Below, piece after piece: positions 53,036 to 64,000 of a DNA stretch of 64,000 nucleotides. Origin of the DNA: Dipteronia dyeriana (taxonomy: Eukaryota; Streptophyta; Magnoliopsida; Sapindales; Sapindaceae); the NCBI GenBank assembly GCA_032871835.1, contig CM065300.1:1865768-1929767 (forward strand), given 5' to 3'. The number at the start of each line of letters is the position of its first letter. Within the stretch, counting starts at the first letter, position 1. A model generated the notes under the pieces. The model was not told the origin of the DNA. It made no database searches and saw nothing but the letters and a program-made list of their open reading frames with translations. A program made the position numbers and the translations under genes.

Positions 53036-55705
53036 GAAGTAGGTAAAGCAACTTGTGTTAGTTTGCTTTGGTTGGTTGTCCTGATCACATGATACAACCA
53101 TTTTTATTTGGTTTGTTATTGGCAGCATTTATTTAAAGAGACAAAGTATCCAAATTTAGGATTAGAGAGTGGAAGAGGAATTTCTGGAATCCAGGAATTG
53201 TAATCAGTGTGAGCTTTTGAGAATCTTCAAAAACTTACCTCTGAAATGGACTCTGTGATTTGACTCTCTTTAATGACATATGCTATGATTTGCCTATGAA
53301 CAACAACATCTACAGCTACTAGAAGACTCAATTTGCATTGTTGTTGTTTTTGTGAATAGAAGAATCAATTTTTTGATGGGTACTGCAATGCTTTTGGGCC
53401 TATACTATACTATTGCATTAGTATAAGTAGATCCCCTATTCACGAAGATAAAATTTCTCTTCATCTAAGTTTTTATCCCAAAAAAATTATCAGCTATTTC
53501 GTATGGAATTCAATTGCACAACGTTGTCGAACGTATTGCACAATATTTTGTAATCGATCCCACACCAAATAGGGACTCTTTTATCCAAACACATTTAAAT
53601 TGATTTATATAGTTGATAGACGAATATATACAAAAGAGGATATCTTCATATATGTTCACTCTCGGTCAAAGTCTGTATACAACCTTGTACGTAATTATAA
53701 TCAGGTTTGAGTTCCATTTTCTTTCATGGTGTGGGGACTGGGGAGACTTCTCATTTATGTTGTGGAAGTAAGTAATTTTCCGGGTTGCATAACTTGCATA
53801 CTTGCATTAGTAATACTTGATATTAACAAATTCCACCGGACTCTTTTGGAATGTAGGTAAAGTTCAAATCATGTAAAGGATATATAAGAGGTGGATATTG
53901 ATCATATAGGTCACTTCTCTAGTGCATAGAATTGGATTTAAATTCAAGTAATTTTAGTGAATAATCTAGTGCAATATTTTATCTAGGTCTATGGATTGAA
54001 TATTATAATTCAATTTCTAATTCATAGGACCTATAAGGATTTTTTTTATTTTTTTTTGCTTAAAAAATGAAGCCTAGTGATTCCTCTAATGTAATTCCAA
54101 ATCCTATAAGTTATTACAGCCTTTAATTAATTGTTGAAAACTACATAATTATTATGTTCTCATTGTGTAGTGGTCACCTCTCAAATCATCTATCATCACA
54201 CAAACACAAATTTTTCTAAAGGAGATTCTACGGAGGTATATTCTATTTCACTCTTTTAATATATATATATATATATATATAACAATAATAATAATAATAA
54301 TAATATGATCAGTAAGAATCAATCAAATTATTGATTTATTTTACATTAATTTATTGTTTTGGTATTCAATTGAGTTTCCAATGAAGTGCATTAAGATGTG
54401 GAAAAATTTAAAGGCAAAATATAGGTAAAATCCTCTTAAAGCCTTGTAAAGAGAGAAACAGTCTAGAAGAATGGACTTCGATCCTCTCTTCACCTCATCT
54501 CATTCTCACCTCAATTAATCTCATGACACGTAAATATTACATTGAATAAATGGTTAAGGTGTAGTTGCTTTCCATTTATACTCTATCAACAGTCAATCAC
54601 ATGCTTTAAAAATGTGAGGTGATGAGAGAATTACAATTCATCTGGTTTGTCCAGTCAAATTTTGTTTTCGATCAAAACAGATCCTAACAATTTTCAATCC
54701 GTATATTTTTATTTCTATGCTTCTTTCGTGTGTATGTAATTAATTAAGCACTAGTATGATTTTTTAGTTTTCTGCTGTTATGAACTAAATAATTACATTG
54801 TTCTATACATAACAAAAAAAATCTCAAATAAAAAGTGTATCTAATGATAGAATTTTTATATATAAATCATATACAGTGTGATGTTTCGAGTGTGATACGT
54901 TGATCGGTTGAATGAGTGTTTTTTTACCACCAAACCACATTGAACGGTAATAATGATTGAGATTATTAGATATCTAAATTCCATACAAAATCATCATAAC
55001 ACCATTGATTGACTACATCACTGATTTTACAATTTGGAAATGAAAAGCTAAGTAGTAGCAGTAGTGGTGATTAGAAAGTTGCTGAAATTAACAAAGTTAC
55101 AGGTACTCGAACTTAAAAGCACTTTTCTTCAATGAGAACAAACAATAGGGTCCTTTCTTCAGATTTTTGTTCACTTTCCAACGAATATAATTATATGCTT
55201 AAAGGCAAACTCACTTTTACAAGAATCTTTATTCTCTATTTTCTTTTCTGTCTTATATAATATACCATATATATCTTATTTATTATTTGCATTATTGTGA
55301 TGACCTCCCTTGTATATATGTTCATAGTTCATACTAGATCTTGAATCTTCAAATATAATATGTACATATATAGTCAGCTAGCCATTTCACAATTTCTACC
55401 ACTTATTTCTTATCACTATGCTTGGTACATCATGATGTCATATATATCGTTTATTTCCCTAGGCCTTTGGATATTATTCGTTTCGTCGAATTCAAAACAT
55501 ATTTTCATTAGAGAAAGTCTTTCATGATATATAGATTTATTTATATATCAAGTTGTCACGCATAAATGGTATACAATGCCATATAATGTCTCTTTTTAAA
55601 TAAAAATAAGGAAGAAACCATCAATAAATAATTGAGATAATAAAAAATAAAAAATTTAAAAATAAATTTAAATTTATACGATAATCGATGAATATTTATA
55701 GAATC
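53036..55705. other. Intergenic
   Basis: No gene is supported. About 54470-54650 is a diverged copy of the small MITE-like repeat at 26875 (CTCATGACAC, AACAATCACATG.TTTAAAAA type). A (TA)n(AAT)n microsatellite is at 54258-54304. Confidence 0.5.
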
Positions 55706-55713
55706 GGTGTACG

Positions 55714-56262
55714 TAGGGGTGGGCATTAAGTTCCGAACCGAACCGAATCGAACCAAAAAAAGGGTGTTCGGTTCGGTTCATCAAATGAATTCGGTTTAAA
55801 AAATTAAAAACCGAAAAAAATTCGATTCAAACCGGTTTGGTTTCCTAAAAACCAGTTTGAACCGATTAAACCACCTATATAAGTATAACTAAAAAAATCC
55901 TAACAAACTTCTTTATCTTTTCTTTCATTATTATTAGTTATGTTTGATTTGTTTTTTATTTTGGGCTTGTAGCTTGGGTTATTAAAAATATTAAAACTCT
56001 ATCCTAAAATTTGAATCCAACAATCCATCAAATTTAAAAACATATTAAAAAAAATTCATTAAGCCCATCAAATCAATAAGGCCCATTAGGTCCAAAACCG
56101 AAATGAATCGAATCGAACCGAACCGATTAAAATCAAATCAGTTCAGTCCGGTTACCATTTCTTATTCGGTTTAAACCGGTTAAATTTTCGATGAACAGAA
56201 ATATTTTCGGTTCAGTTCGGTTTTATCCAAAACCGAACCGAACGGAACCGTGCCCACCCCTA
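55714..56262. mobile_element. Non-autonomous hAT-like element with 8-bp target duplication
   Basis: A 549-bp element with ends TAGGGGTGGGCA (55714-55725) and TGCCCACCCCTA (56251-56262), perfect inverses, flanked by 8-bp direct repeats GGTGTACG (55706-55713 and 56263-56270). The inside is rich in ACCGAACCG/CGGTTCGGTT; there is no transposase. Confidence 0.9.
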
Positions 56263-56270
56263 GGTGTACG

Positions 56271-56579
56271 AATGAAACGCTATTAATGCTGCCATTTAAA
56301 ACAAAAATTCTTTTATATATATAGTGTAACAAGTGCAACAATATTTCCAAGGGCTCAAAGTATAGTACTTATATAGAAGTATAGAACATTTATATATATG
56401 TATCATGTATGAATATATAAAAAAGTTGTATATTTTGATTTATTTATTTTTCATTCAAGATGATATAATTTCGAAATTTGTAGTGGAGATCCAACCCCGT
56501 TAAGCAGGACTTGAATGAAAAATAAAAATAAAAAAAATACTGATTTGACATAAAAATAGAAAAAAGATAGTCGATCCTT

Positions 56580-56624
<45 letters not shown>

Positions 56625-57915
56625 TTCCACCGCTTGCACCTTATCTTGTAACTTTTAGAGTAGTTGTTTAGTCAATGTAAAATCGTTGCTGATTTTCTTT
56701 ATATTCATCAGCATGCAATGTATTCAAATCCAGAATATATGTAGAATTTAGATCTTCTCCAACCTGTCTTAGATTTGAGATTTTTTTTGTGGCCATGTAT
56801 ATATAGCTGTCTTTAGAAAATCCAACTTTATATATAGTCACATAGATCATATCATGATGTTTCAAATGCTGCATGTGTGTATACATATATGATGAGCATA
56901 TAGTTATGTATACATCTGCATTCTGCAGTAACTTAATTGATGTGTTGTTCATAAATATATGCTTACACTATTCATAATATATTATGAGACATTGAGAGAT
57001 ATACATAAGCATATATGCTAGTATGCATATGTACATATTTTTTTTATCAGATTCGGACTGATCCAAAGCCTAGCATGGACCCAACTTGTGATCTAGTTCT
57101 CATATGAAAACGGTATAACAAATTATATATGGGTTGTGGGTTTTTGCTAATTAAGTTCGTGTTAATGTAGTAAAGCTATATAATTGTTGATTTACTTTGA
57201 AACATGAAAATGTATACACAGTAACTCCACGTAGATTACTTGTGGTATGTAATATTCCAAAAACTGCAAATATTCGGCTTAGAATCAAGTCACCTCCTTT
57301 TGAGTTGTCTTTATGTCCAACAAATTATATGCGTGTTTATATGGCTTATTTAACATATAATTTATCAGTGTATGTAAAAAATTGGTTAAGGCGATGTTAA
57401 GGCGATGGTGCAATATATTAAGTGTCTATCACACTTTGATGTCATTTGAAATTTCTAATTACACTTACGAATGACTCTAGCCACGTACTACATCATATAT
57501 ATGTATGGCCACAAGTAAGAGAATGGCATTCAAAAGAACTGTAAAAATTAGAAACAAAAGCAGAGAATGAGAAAAATATAATTGACAAGGACTCATCAAC
57601 ACCTCCAAAAGCTATGGGAAAACCATCATCATCATCATCATCATCAAATTAAATCCTAGCTAAAGCCAATCAACACCCATATCTCCACCCAAAATCTCTC
57701 ACCATTCTTCTTCAATAACCCAAAAAGACTTCAACACACCATCACCATTTACTCCCTCAATGGCTTCCATTTACATATAAGCAGCTTAATGAGGAAGAAA
57801 AAGTACCATAAAAAAAGTTAATGGGTAGTCATCAAGATTCAATCTAGCATTCTAGCTATTTATTACTCTACATATCTTGAACCCATGCATGCTATCCAAG
57901 ATATTGCATTTAAAC

Positions 57916-57984
<69 letters not shown>

Positions 57985-58722
57985 TCTAAACACACACACC
58001 AACAGTACTAGTTTTAATTAAATCTATAGGACCATATCCCTTCTTTAGGGTTTCAAGTTCCTATGTTCATCCTACTAGATATTCTATCACTTTCCCGAAA
58101 AAAAATTCCAAGAATTTTATACAGAGATTAATTATAAACATGTTGATGTATTAAATTATTTTTAATTGAACAATTTTTTTCCAAGGAATAGAAACCCTAA
58201 CCCTAATTCTGACTAACATACCCACTTGGTATAGTATCTTTCAACCAAACAAACAAACAAGATATATATAAGAAGAAACGAAGAAGGGATGTTGATGATC
58301 AGCTAGAGAGAACAAATTTATCCAGAAAAGAAGATTAAAAGTAAAAATGAAATTATATAAACATCCATGAACTGATCATCATGATCAACAAGTACTGGAA
58401 TAATAATAATCTCTAGATATACAAAGAATAAATAAACATAGAAACTCGACAATTCCCAAATGTAGTGCAACAAACTAGATCCTCTCAAATGGGGTCTAGT
58501 AAAAACTGTGACCACAATTCATAATAATCATCACTTGAAAAGGTCTCCATGATTGATGATGATCACGATCATCAGCAGTGATGAACTTCTACTGGGATTG
58601 GTTTAATTCTTCTCTAAAGATAAATATATAGATAAAAGTCACTAGTCAGTCATCAGAGAAATTACATACCAGAGAGAACCAGGTATAATTTCCATTAACA
58701 AGAACATTTTTTTTTTATTAAT
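56271..58722. other. Intergenic with microsatellites
   Basis: (TA)n at 56582-56621, (CAT)n at 57623-57646 and (CT)n(TA)n at 57914-57982. 58100-58722 probably contains the WRKY 3' UTR. No gene is seen. Confidence 0.5.
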
Positions 58723-60216
58723 TTATCCATGATTTTGCTGCTGATGATCTCTGCGCATCTGTGATGGCACAATGTCCTGAAGAAGACCGTGGTCTCTGAG
58801 CAAAGAAGCTGCAGGAGAAGAAGAAGCAGAAACAGCAGCCACCAATCTTGATCTCTCTTGATTGATGAAGCTAGAAAATGAAGGGTTGAAACTAGCGGCA
58901 GCGGTAGTTGTGGTTGTGGCAGTGTTAGAGTTTATAAGATTCAAAGTAGGTGGAGGGTTGTATATGTATGGATGCTGCTGCTGTTGTTGGAGTAGATATT
59001 GAGGCTGTGGAACTGCCAAAGACGATACGCCAACACCAAAACCACCGGGATGATTAATTCCGATGTTTGCTAAATTTCCTCGTGGCGTTATGGGGCTTGG
59101 ATGCGAGTGCTGGCCTTCATAGGTGGTGACAACAATCGTCGGATCATCTGAAGATCTCTCCACTCTCTTCTTCACACCACATCCTGGAGTGGTGCAACGA
59201 TAATAGCTTCTGTTCCAATTAACAAAACAAACACAAAATTAGACTCGAAGGATTATATTATATCATTGAGCTACTCTCGCTAGCATTCCTGGCATATAAA
59301 AAAAAAAACGTTTCGTTAGGTACCTGGGATGTGGGCTGTTTTTGACAGCTTTTTGGCCGTACTTTCTCCATCTAAAACCATCGTCAAGGTGATCAACTTC
59401 ACTCTTTGTCATGAACGCAAATCTCGGCTCTCTCTGTCTTTTTTGGTTCTTCTTTTTCGGTTTCAATAACCTAAAAAAAAATACTTTACTTAAAAAACCA
59501 GTAAAAAAAAACAACAAAAACAAACGGAGCCCCACCAAAAGATTCACTCTCTCAATAGATTTCAACACAAATAACAAACAAAAAAACAAAACAGAAGATG
59601 TAAAAGTAGAAGTAGTAGTATGTACTTTGTAATATGAAATGAAGAGACTAGCTTACTGTTTCTTGGTCTTGTCTTGATCATTATCATCATCATCATCTCC
59701 ACCTAATTTGTTATTACTCTGTTCTTGATTATTATCATTATTGTTAGCAGCTTCATTTGATGAGCAAGAGATCGATGAAGAGTTCGGCGTCGCCGGATTG
59801 TTCAACACCTCTGAAGTAGATTCCGGCACGGTGGATGCCGGCGAAGGGAGGGTAGTGGTCTGTTGTTGTTGCTGCTGATTCGGTGGTATAAAAAACGGCT
59901 CCGGTGGTGGCTGTAAAGAATCTAATAAAAAAGAAGAACCGAAATCTGGATTAACACTAAGCAAGTCCACGAACCCAAAAGAAGAACCTGAACCTCCACC
60001 GCCGCCGCCGCCGCCACCCCACCACTTGTAATAATCACCACCCTGATCACTTGACACGTTGTCGAAGAATATGTTTTGCAAAGCAAAGCTGCTGCTCATC
60101 GGAATCTCCTCGGAATATGTCGAATTTGCTGCTGCCATCGTAGTAGATGATGATGATGATAATAAAGAAACTGTTTCTGTCTTGATCAACCCCTCTGATT
60201 TGACCTTTTTCTCCAT
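58723..60216 (-). CDS. WRKY transcription factor, group IIc (WRKY28/48/71-like)
   Basis: A nuclear DNA-binding protein recognising W-box (TTGAC) promoters, usually in stress and defence responses. Exons 59657-60216, 59324-59470 and 58723-59209 give 397 residues. The WRKYGQK heptad is at 221-227, and the zinc finger C-x4-C-x23-H-x-H is at Cys 241, Cys 246, His 270 and His 272 (group IIc). Intron 2 splits the domain at PR/SYYRC, the conserved R-type position. A basic stretch [11 protein letters not shown] (190-200) may be a nuclear signal. Runs of Gly, Gln and Asp fill the N-terminus. The C-terminal [16 protein letters not shown] resembles the WRKY8/28/48/71 subgroup. The start is ATG 60216. 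Confidence 0.93.
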
Positions 60217-63200
60217 CAAAAATCTGAGATCACACTACAAGAACATATTCTTCTTCATGTTCATATTTTGTAAGCAGAGAGAGCTATAGATGTTGTCAAA
60301 TAATATTCTTCTTCTCTTCCAATCCAAGTAGTTTTATTACAAAAGAAGAGAGAGAGATTTGTTGAATTTTTATTTTTATTTTATTTTATTTTTAATGGGT
60401 TCTTTTCAAGTGTGAAATGGATTTTTTTTTTTTTTTGGGTTTTTGGAAAACAGCTTGGATTTGGGAGGTTTCCCATTTGCGATTTGTTGTTGGTTGACCG
60501 CCATTTGCCGGTTAATTATGTGTACGGATTCCATGTCGACTTCAAGAGGACGGTGTTTAGATTTCGGGGCATTAATTGTACATTTTGCAATTAAGGGCAG
60601 CCACCCTGGTCCACGTTTCTGTGTTTACGCGGATCTTTTGACCGGTTTAGCCGGTTGCGTGTGAAGGCCCGTCGGCCCCATCCATCCATCGACATAGTTT
60701 GAGTTTCGCTCGTGTGCATGTGAACTTAAGACCCTGCTTTATTTTTTTTTCGGTTATTTTATTTGATTTTATAAAATCACTTAACGAGTTTTAAAACCCT
60801 TTCTTTTTTTAAAGTGAAAATTCATAAATCGTGACATTTATTATAAAGTTTTGCTTTTAAAACTATCCTTACTAATTTCTCTACAAATTTTCTCACTGCT
60901 ATCAATCCAGAAGTGTTGATAGAATACAATCTAAATATTTCGATAGAGTTTGAATTGAGAACCGATGACAATCATAATCATACACATATTGGTACAATAT
61001 TTATGTGACAATTGTGGCTTCATGGCCACAATGATGATAATGTAATGAATGAGAGGCTATTGATTTTGGCTTTAGATGGGCTGGTCCGAAAGCTCGATTC
61101 TTGGAACCATGACGTGAGAGGTCATGCACTGAACAGTGGGGGCAGTGGCGCCACCGGGACATTATCAGTTGTTTGTGGTCCATGAAGGTATTCCAATTCA
61201 AGCTATTTTGGGCAAAATCAATTGGTAGTTAATTTTTTATTTTTATTAATATTTATTGAGAATTTTAGAACGTATCACAATAAAATATTATATTTATTTT
61301 TAATGTTATTCAACAAATTGAATAATATATGAAATATTATTAATAACTAAATAAATTTATTTTAGAATTAATTTACATGTTAGAATTGTTTTTAATATAT
61401 TAAAATGTAAATGTATAACAAATAATAGTTAGAAGGGTATAGATGTAAAAGTATTTATTTTTATATATTTATAACTTAAAAAAAATAAACAACTTATCAC
61501 TTATATTCAGTTTTCAGTGAAAAAAACAAACACGTTTTTCAGTTTTTAGTTTTCTGTCACTATTCAGTTTTCAGTAACATTCAGTACTGTTCAATCTTCA
61601 GACAACAAATCAAACGGGGTCTAAGTCTTTCCAACATAGTTAACTTTTCGAGTTCCTTTTCGAGGCATTTTTTTTAATTAAACATTTTAAAGGTGACCTC
61701 ACGGTCTAATATAACAATCTCGTTGATGTAGTATGTACAAAGGGTTTACACAACTACTACATATAAAAACATCTCATTAATTTGAAGTTTGTGTTTTGAT
61801 TAGACAAAATTCGTTAAATGTGTTGGTATGTTAATAGACATTATTGCAATTTTGGGATTATGATTGTGTTTTTTTGAATTAATATAATCTTATATTCTAT
61901 AGTATTTTGGATACAAACACATAATGATCTTGTCTAAAAAACAGAGAACATTTAACAACTTTATGATTTTTTTTACAATATTAAAACATTCGATAGTCTT
62001 AGTATTTGTGAATTTTTTAATTATATTTTGGGTTTTATCTCCCACATGATTATCTAGATAAATATATTATTTTTTTACATCTTTTTTATATGAATAACTT
62101 AAATCTATAATCTTGTAGTGTATATATAAGAGGTATATCATTGGATCGATCACATCTGATTTATCTAAGTAAATATTTATATCTATCGGAACCTTTGAGT
62201 ATGATCCATTTTTTACATTTGACATCCTAAATGTCATATATATTAAAATGAAAATGTTGGAATTTTAGGTGGAATGTATATAATTATTGCAAGTAAAATT
62301 GCATAAAAAGCTGAAGTTCAACCTTTTTTGTTTGCAAATACTAAGAAGAAATAAAATTCTTTCTAGATCTTTTGAAAGCTTATCTCTTTAGCAGTTAAGC
62401 TTCACCTTTTATATATATATATATAATAACATTGGAAAACTCATTTGAAGAATTCAAAATATTCAAAGGTCAATTTCGTAAAATGGTCACTTTCCATGGC
62501 ATGCAAAACAAAATAATATAAGAACAAAAAAAAAAGCTTAAAAAGAAGATAAAAAAATTAACCGCGTTGTAAGCGTGCGAAGAAGTTCTGGCACGTGCGA
62601 GTGAGGTGCTCATCGCAGGCTGACACCAATAAAGCGTCACCTCAACTCACTCACCTGTCACCTGTCACTTGATCGCTCCTTCCTTTTCCGACATGACAAT
62701 AACACCGTTAATTGACGACCATCATCCACGTTGATTCTCCTCCTCATATTATATACCTTTAAAATCTTTTTTTTTTCTTTGTTATTTATTGTTTTAAATT
62801 ATTAATTATAATTTTATTTAATTAACGACTACTTGACTTGATGACGATTTACGTAAAAAATTATTGTAATTAGAAGAAGACTATTTTCTTTATCTTAATT
62901 ACTAATTTGTTAATCCTTATCTTATATAAGCATATAATCTTTTCTACGACGTTAGTCTCATAATAGGTTCTTCAAGCCTCTCTCATTTATCGTATAAAAA
63001 CTCGAAATCAATGTAATATTTCAATAATAAAAAATCTTTATTAAAAATTTACATATATAAATAAAATATAACCGACTTGTCTTTTCATTTTTATTAATGG
63101 GGTTCTCATTGTTCATTGTTGTCTTAATAATTCCACACAAAAAATTATTGATATAAATGTTGGATATCTAACAATTTTTTTATTTTTTACTTTTTAAGCT

Positions 63201-63320
63201 ATTAAAGAGTTTGTCGATAAATATTATATCAATATTAGACCAATATTTTAAAAAAATATTATAATAATTCGAGATTTAAAAATGATAAACTTAAACTCTC
63301 AACTTCATAATATAGGTATG
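60217..63320. other. WRKY upstream region and intergenic sequence
   Basis: 60220-60720 is the likely WRKY promoter and leader, with GA-rich sequence near 60340-60358 and TTGACC at 60198 and 60637. About 62560-62760 is unusually GC-rich for the area and holds a palindromic G-box CACGTG (62592-62597). No open frame is convincing. A GTTTTCAGTAACATTCAGTA-type repeat end is near 61560. Confidence 0.45.
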
Positions 63321-63321
63321 A

Positions 63322-63530
63322 GTAGTGGTGTAAATATGGAGCGGGTCTGGATGGGCCGGCCTGTTTGGCCTGCCAAGTAATGCAGACCATACCTAGCACG
63401 GCCCGTCTGGGGGGGCGTGCCGTGCCAGACACGACCCATATTAATGGACCGTGCTGGGATTGAGGCACGCCTGGCCGGCATGCCATGCAACCGTTGGCAC
63501 GGTAGGGCGTCACGGCAGACCAAATTACTT
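63322..63530. repeat. GC-rich hAT-type repeat fragment
   Basis: A block of CGTGCC/GGCACG/GGCCGG motifs in AT-rich surroundings, like the inner part of plant elements rich in GCCGTGCC. The left border is near GTGGTGTAAATATGG, the right is undefined and no target duplication is seen, so it is probably truncated. Apparent open frames across it are compositional. Confidence 0.4.
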
Positions 63531-63558
63531 AAAAAAATAAATAAAAAAAAAACATTTT

Positions 63559-63690
63559 ACTTATTTAAACAAGGGTTATGAACCATGGTTCAATACTCTT
63601 CAATATCATTTTTCTAAAAATAAGATGTTTTAAAGATAAATGATATTGAAGACTATTGAACCATGGTCCATAACCCTTGTTTAGATAAGT
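63559..63690. repeat. 132-bp near-perfect hairpin
   Basis: The left arm ACTTATTTAAACAAGGGTTA (63559 onward) pairs with the inverse of the right arm ending at 63690. About 55-60 bases pair with only four or five mismatches, leaving a short loop near 63620-63630. It is either a small MITE or a small-RNA hairpin; no clear target duplication is visible. Confidence 0.75.
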
Positions 63691-64000
63691 AAGCTTTCAT
63701 TTATCTTTCCTCATTTTTATATTGGTTAGATCTCTCTTCAATTCAATGTTCTTATTTATCCGATGTGAGATATGAGATTAAATACAACTATGGTTATAAG
63801 CAATTACTATGACCAACATTGGAGAAGAATATTATGTGAATGATATTTAATGATTATATATATATGATTTTTGTTCATAGATTGGAAAGATGAAAATTAT
63901 TGTATAATAATATAATATCAATAGATGGTTTATTTGATTTTGTTAACAAAACTATTATTTAATTTTAATAGACCTCCCAACTCTCTCTATGTTTTCCATA
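63691..64000. other. AT-rich intergenic
   Basis: I see nothing of note up to the window end. Confidence 0.5.

Noticed and set aside
59263..59589. A longer minus-strand frame starting at 59589 around WRKY exon 2
   Set aside because: It runs through introns on both sides; only 59324-59470 has WRKY similarity and correct splice sites.
63259..63523. Two minus-strand frames of 72-84 codons
   Set aside because: They fall in a GC-rich repeat fragment where stops are rare by composition.

Overview
The window is nuclear DNA of a flowering plant, most probably a eudicot. It is AT-rich and its genes are split by GT-AG introns. The conserved genes (galactokinase, GPN1/QQT2-type GTPase, FCA, PRP16-type helicase, class III peroxidase, WRKY factor) are plant or general eukaryotic families, and the spaces between them are filled with plant transposon families. 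I cannot name the species.

Layout. 204-1994 (-): 5' six coding exons of a galactokinase that runs off the left edge. 3075-5706 (-): complete six-exon GPN-loop GTPase (GPN1/QQT2 type). 5.7-12.6 kb: repeats, including a clean hAT-like element with an 8-bp target duplication. 12596-22794 (+): a complete FCA gene (two RRMs and a WW domain) with no usable upstream ATG; it appears to start at a CTG, as reported for Arabidopsis FCA, and it has a 3.9-kb intron 3. 23.4-24.2 kb (-): 3' fragment of a peroxidase gene. 25.0-35.9 kb: two copies of an unfamiliar small gene (called X here). Copy A is dead and split by a young Ty3-type chromovirus (27361-32494); copy B (35166-35851) is intact. 36403-40944: a Mutator-like element with 9-bp target duplications, a transposase fragment and two palindromic minisatellites. 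41141-41297: a small A-tailed retroposon. 42135-48825 (+): PRP16-like DEAH helicase with a short N-terminus and a one-base frameshift. 49852-50172: 3' relic of gene X (copy C). 50287-50760: relic of the FCA 3' flank. 50810-52325 (-): complete peroxidase gene with a GC-AG first intron. 55714-56262: third clean hAT-like element. 58723-60216 (-): group IIc WRKY factor. The rest is intergenic.

How it fits together. FCA 3' end, peroxidase and gene X form a block that seems to have been duplicated in direct orientation. In the left block FCA survives and the peroxidase is broken. In the right block the peroxidase survives and only the FCA flank remains. The PRP16-like gene and the Mutator-like element lie between the two blocks. 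FCA itself carries two small tandem duplications that each copy a 3' splice site, so recent tandem duplication is a theme of this locus.
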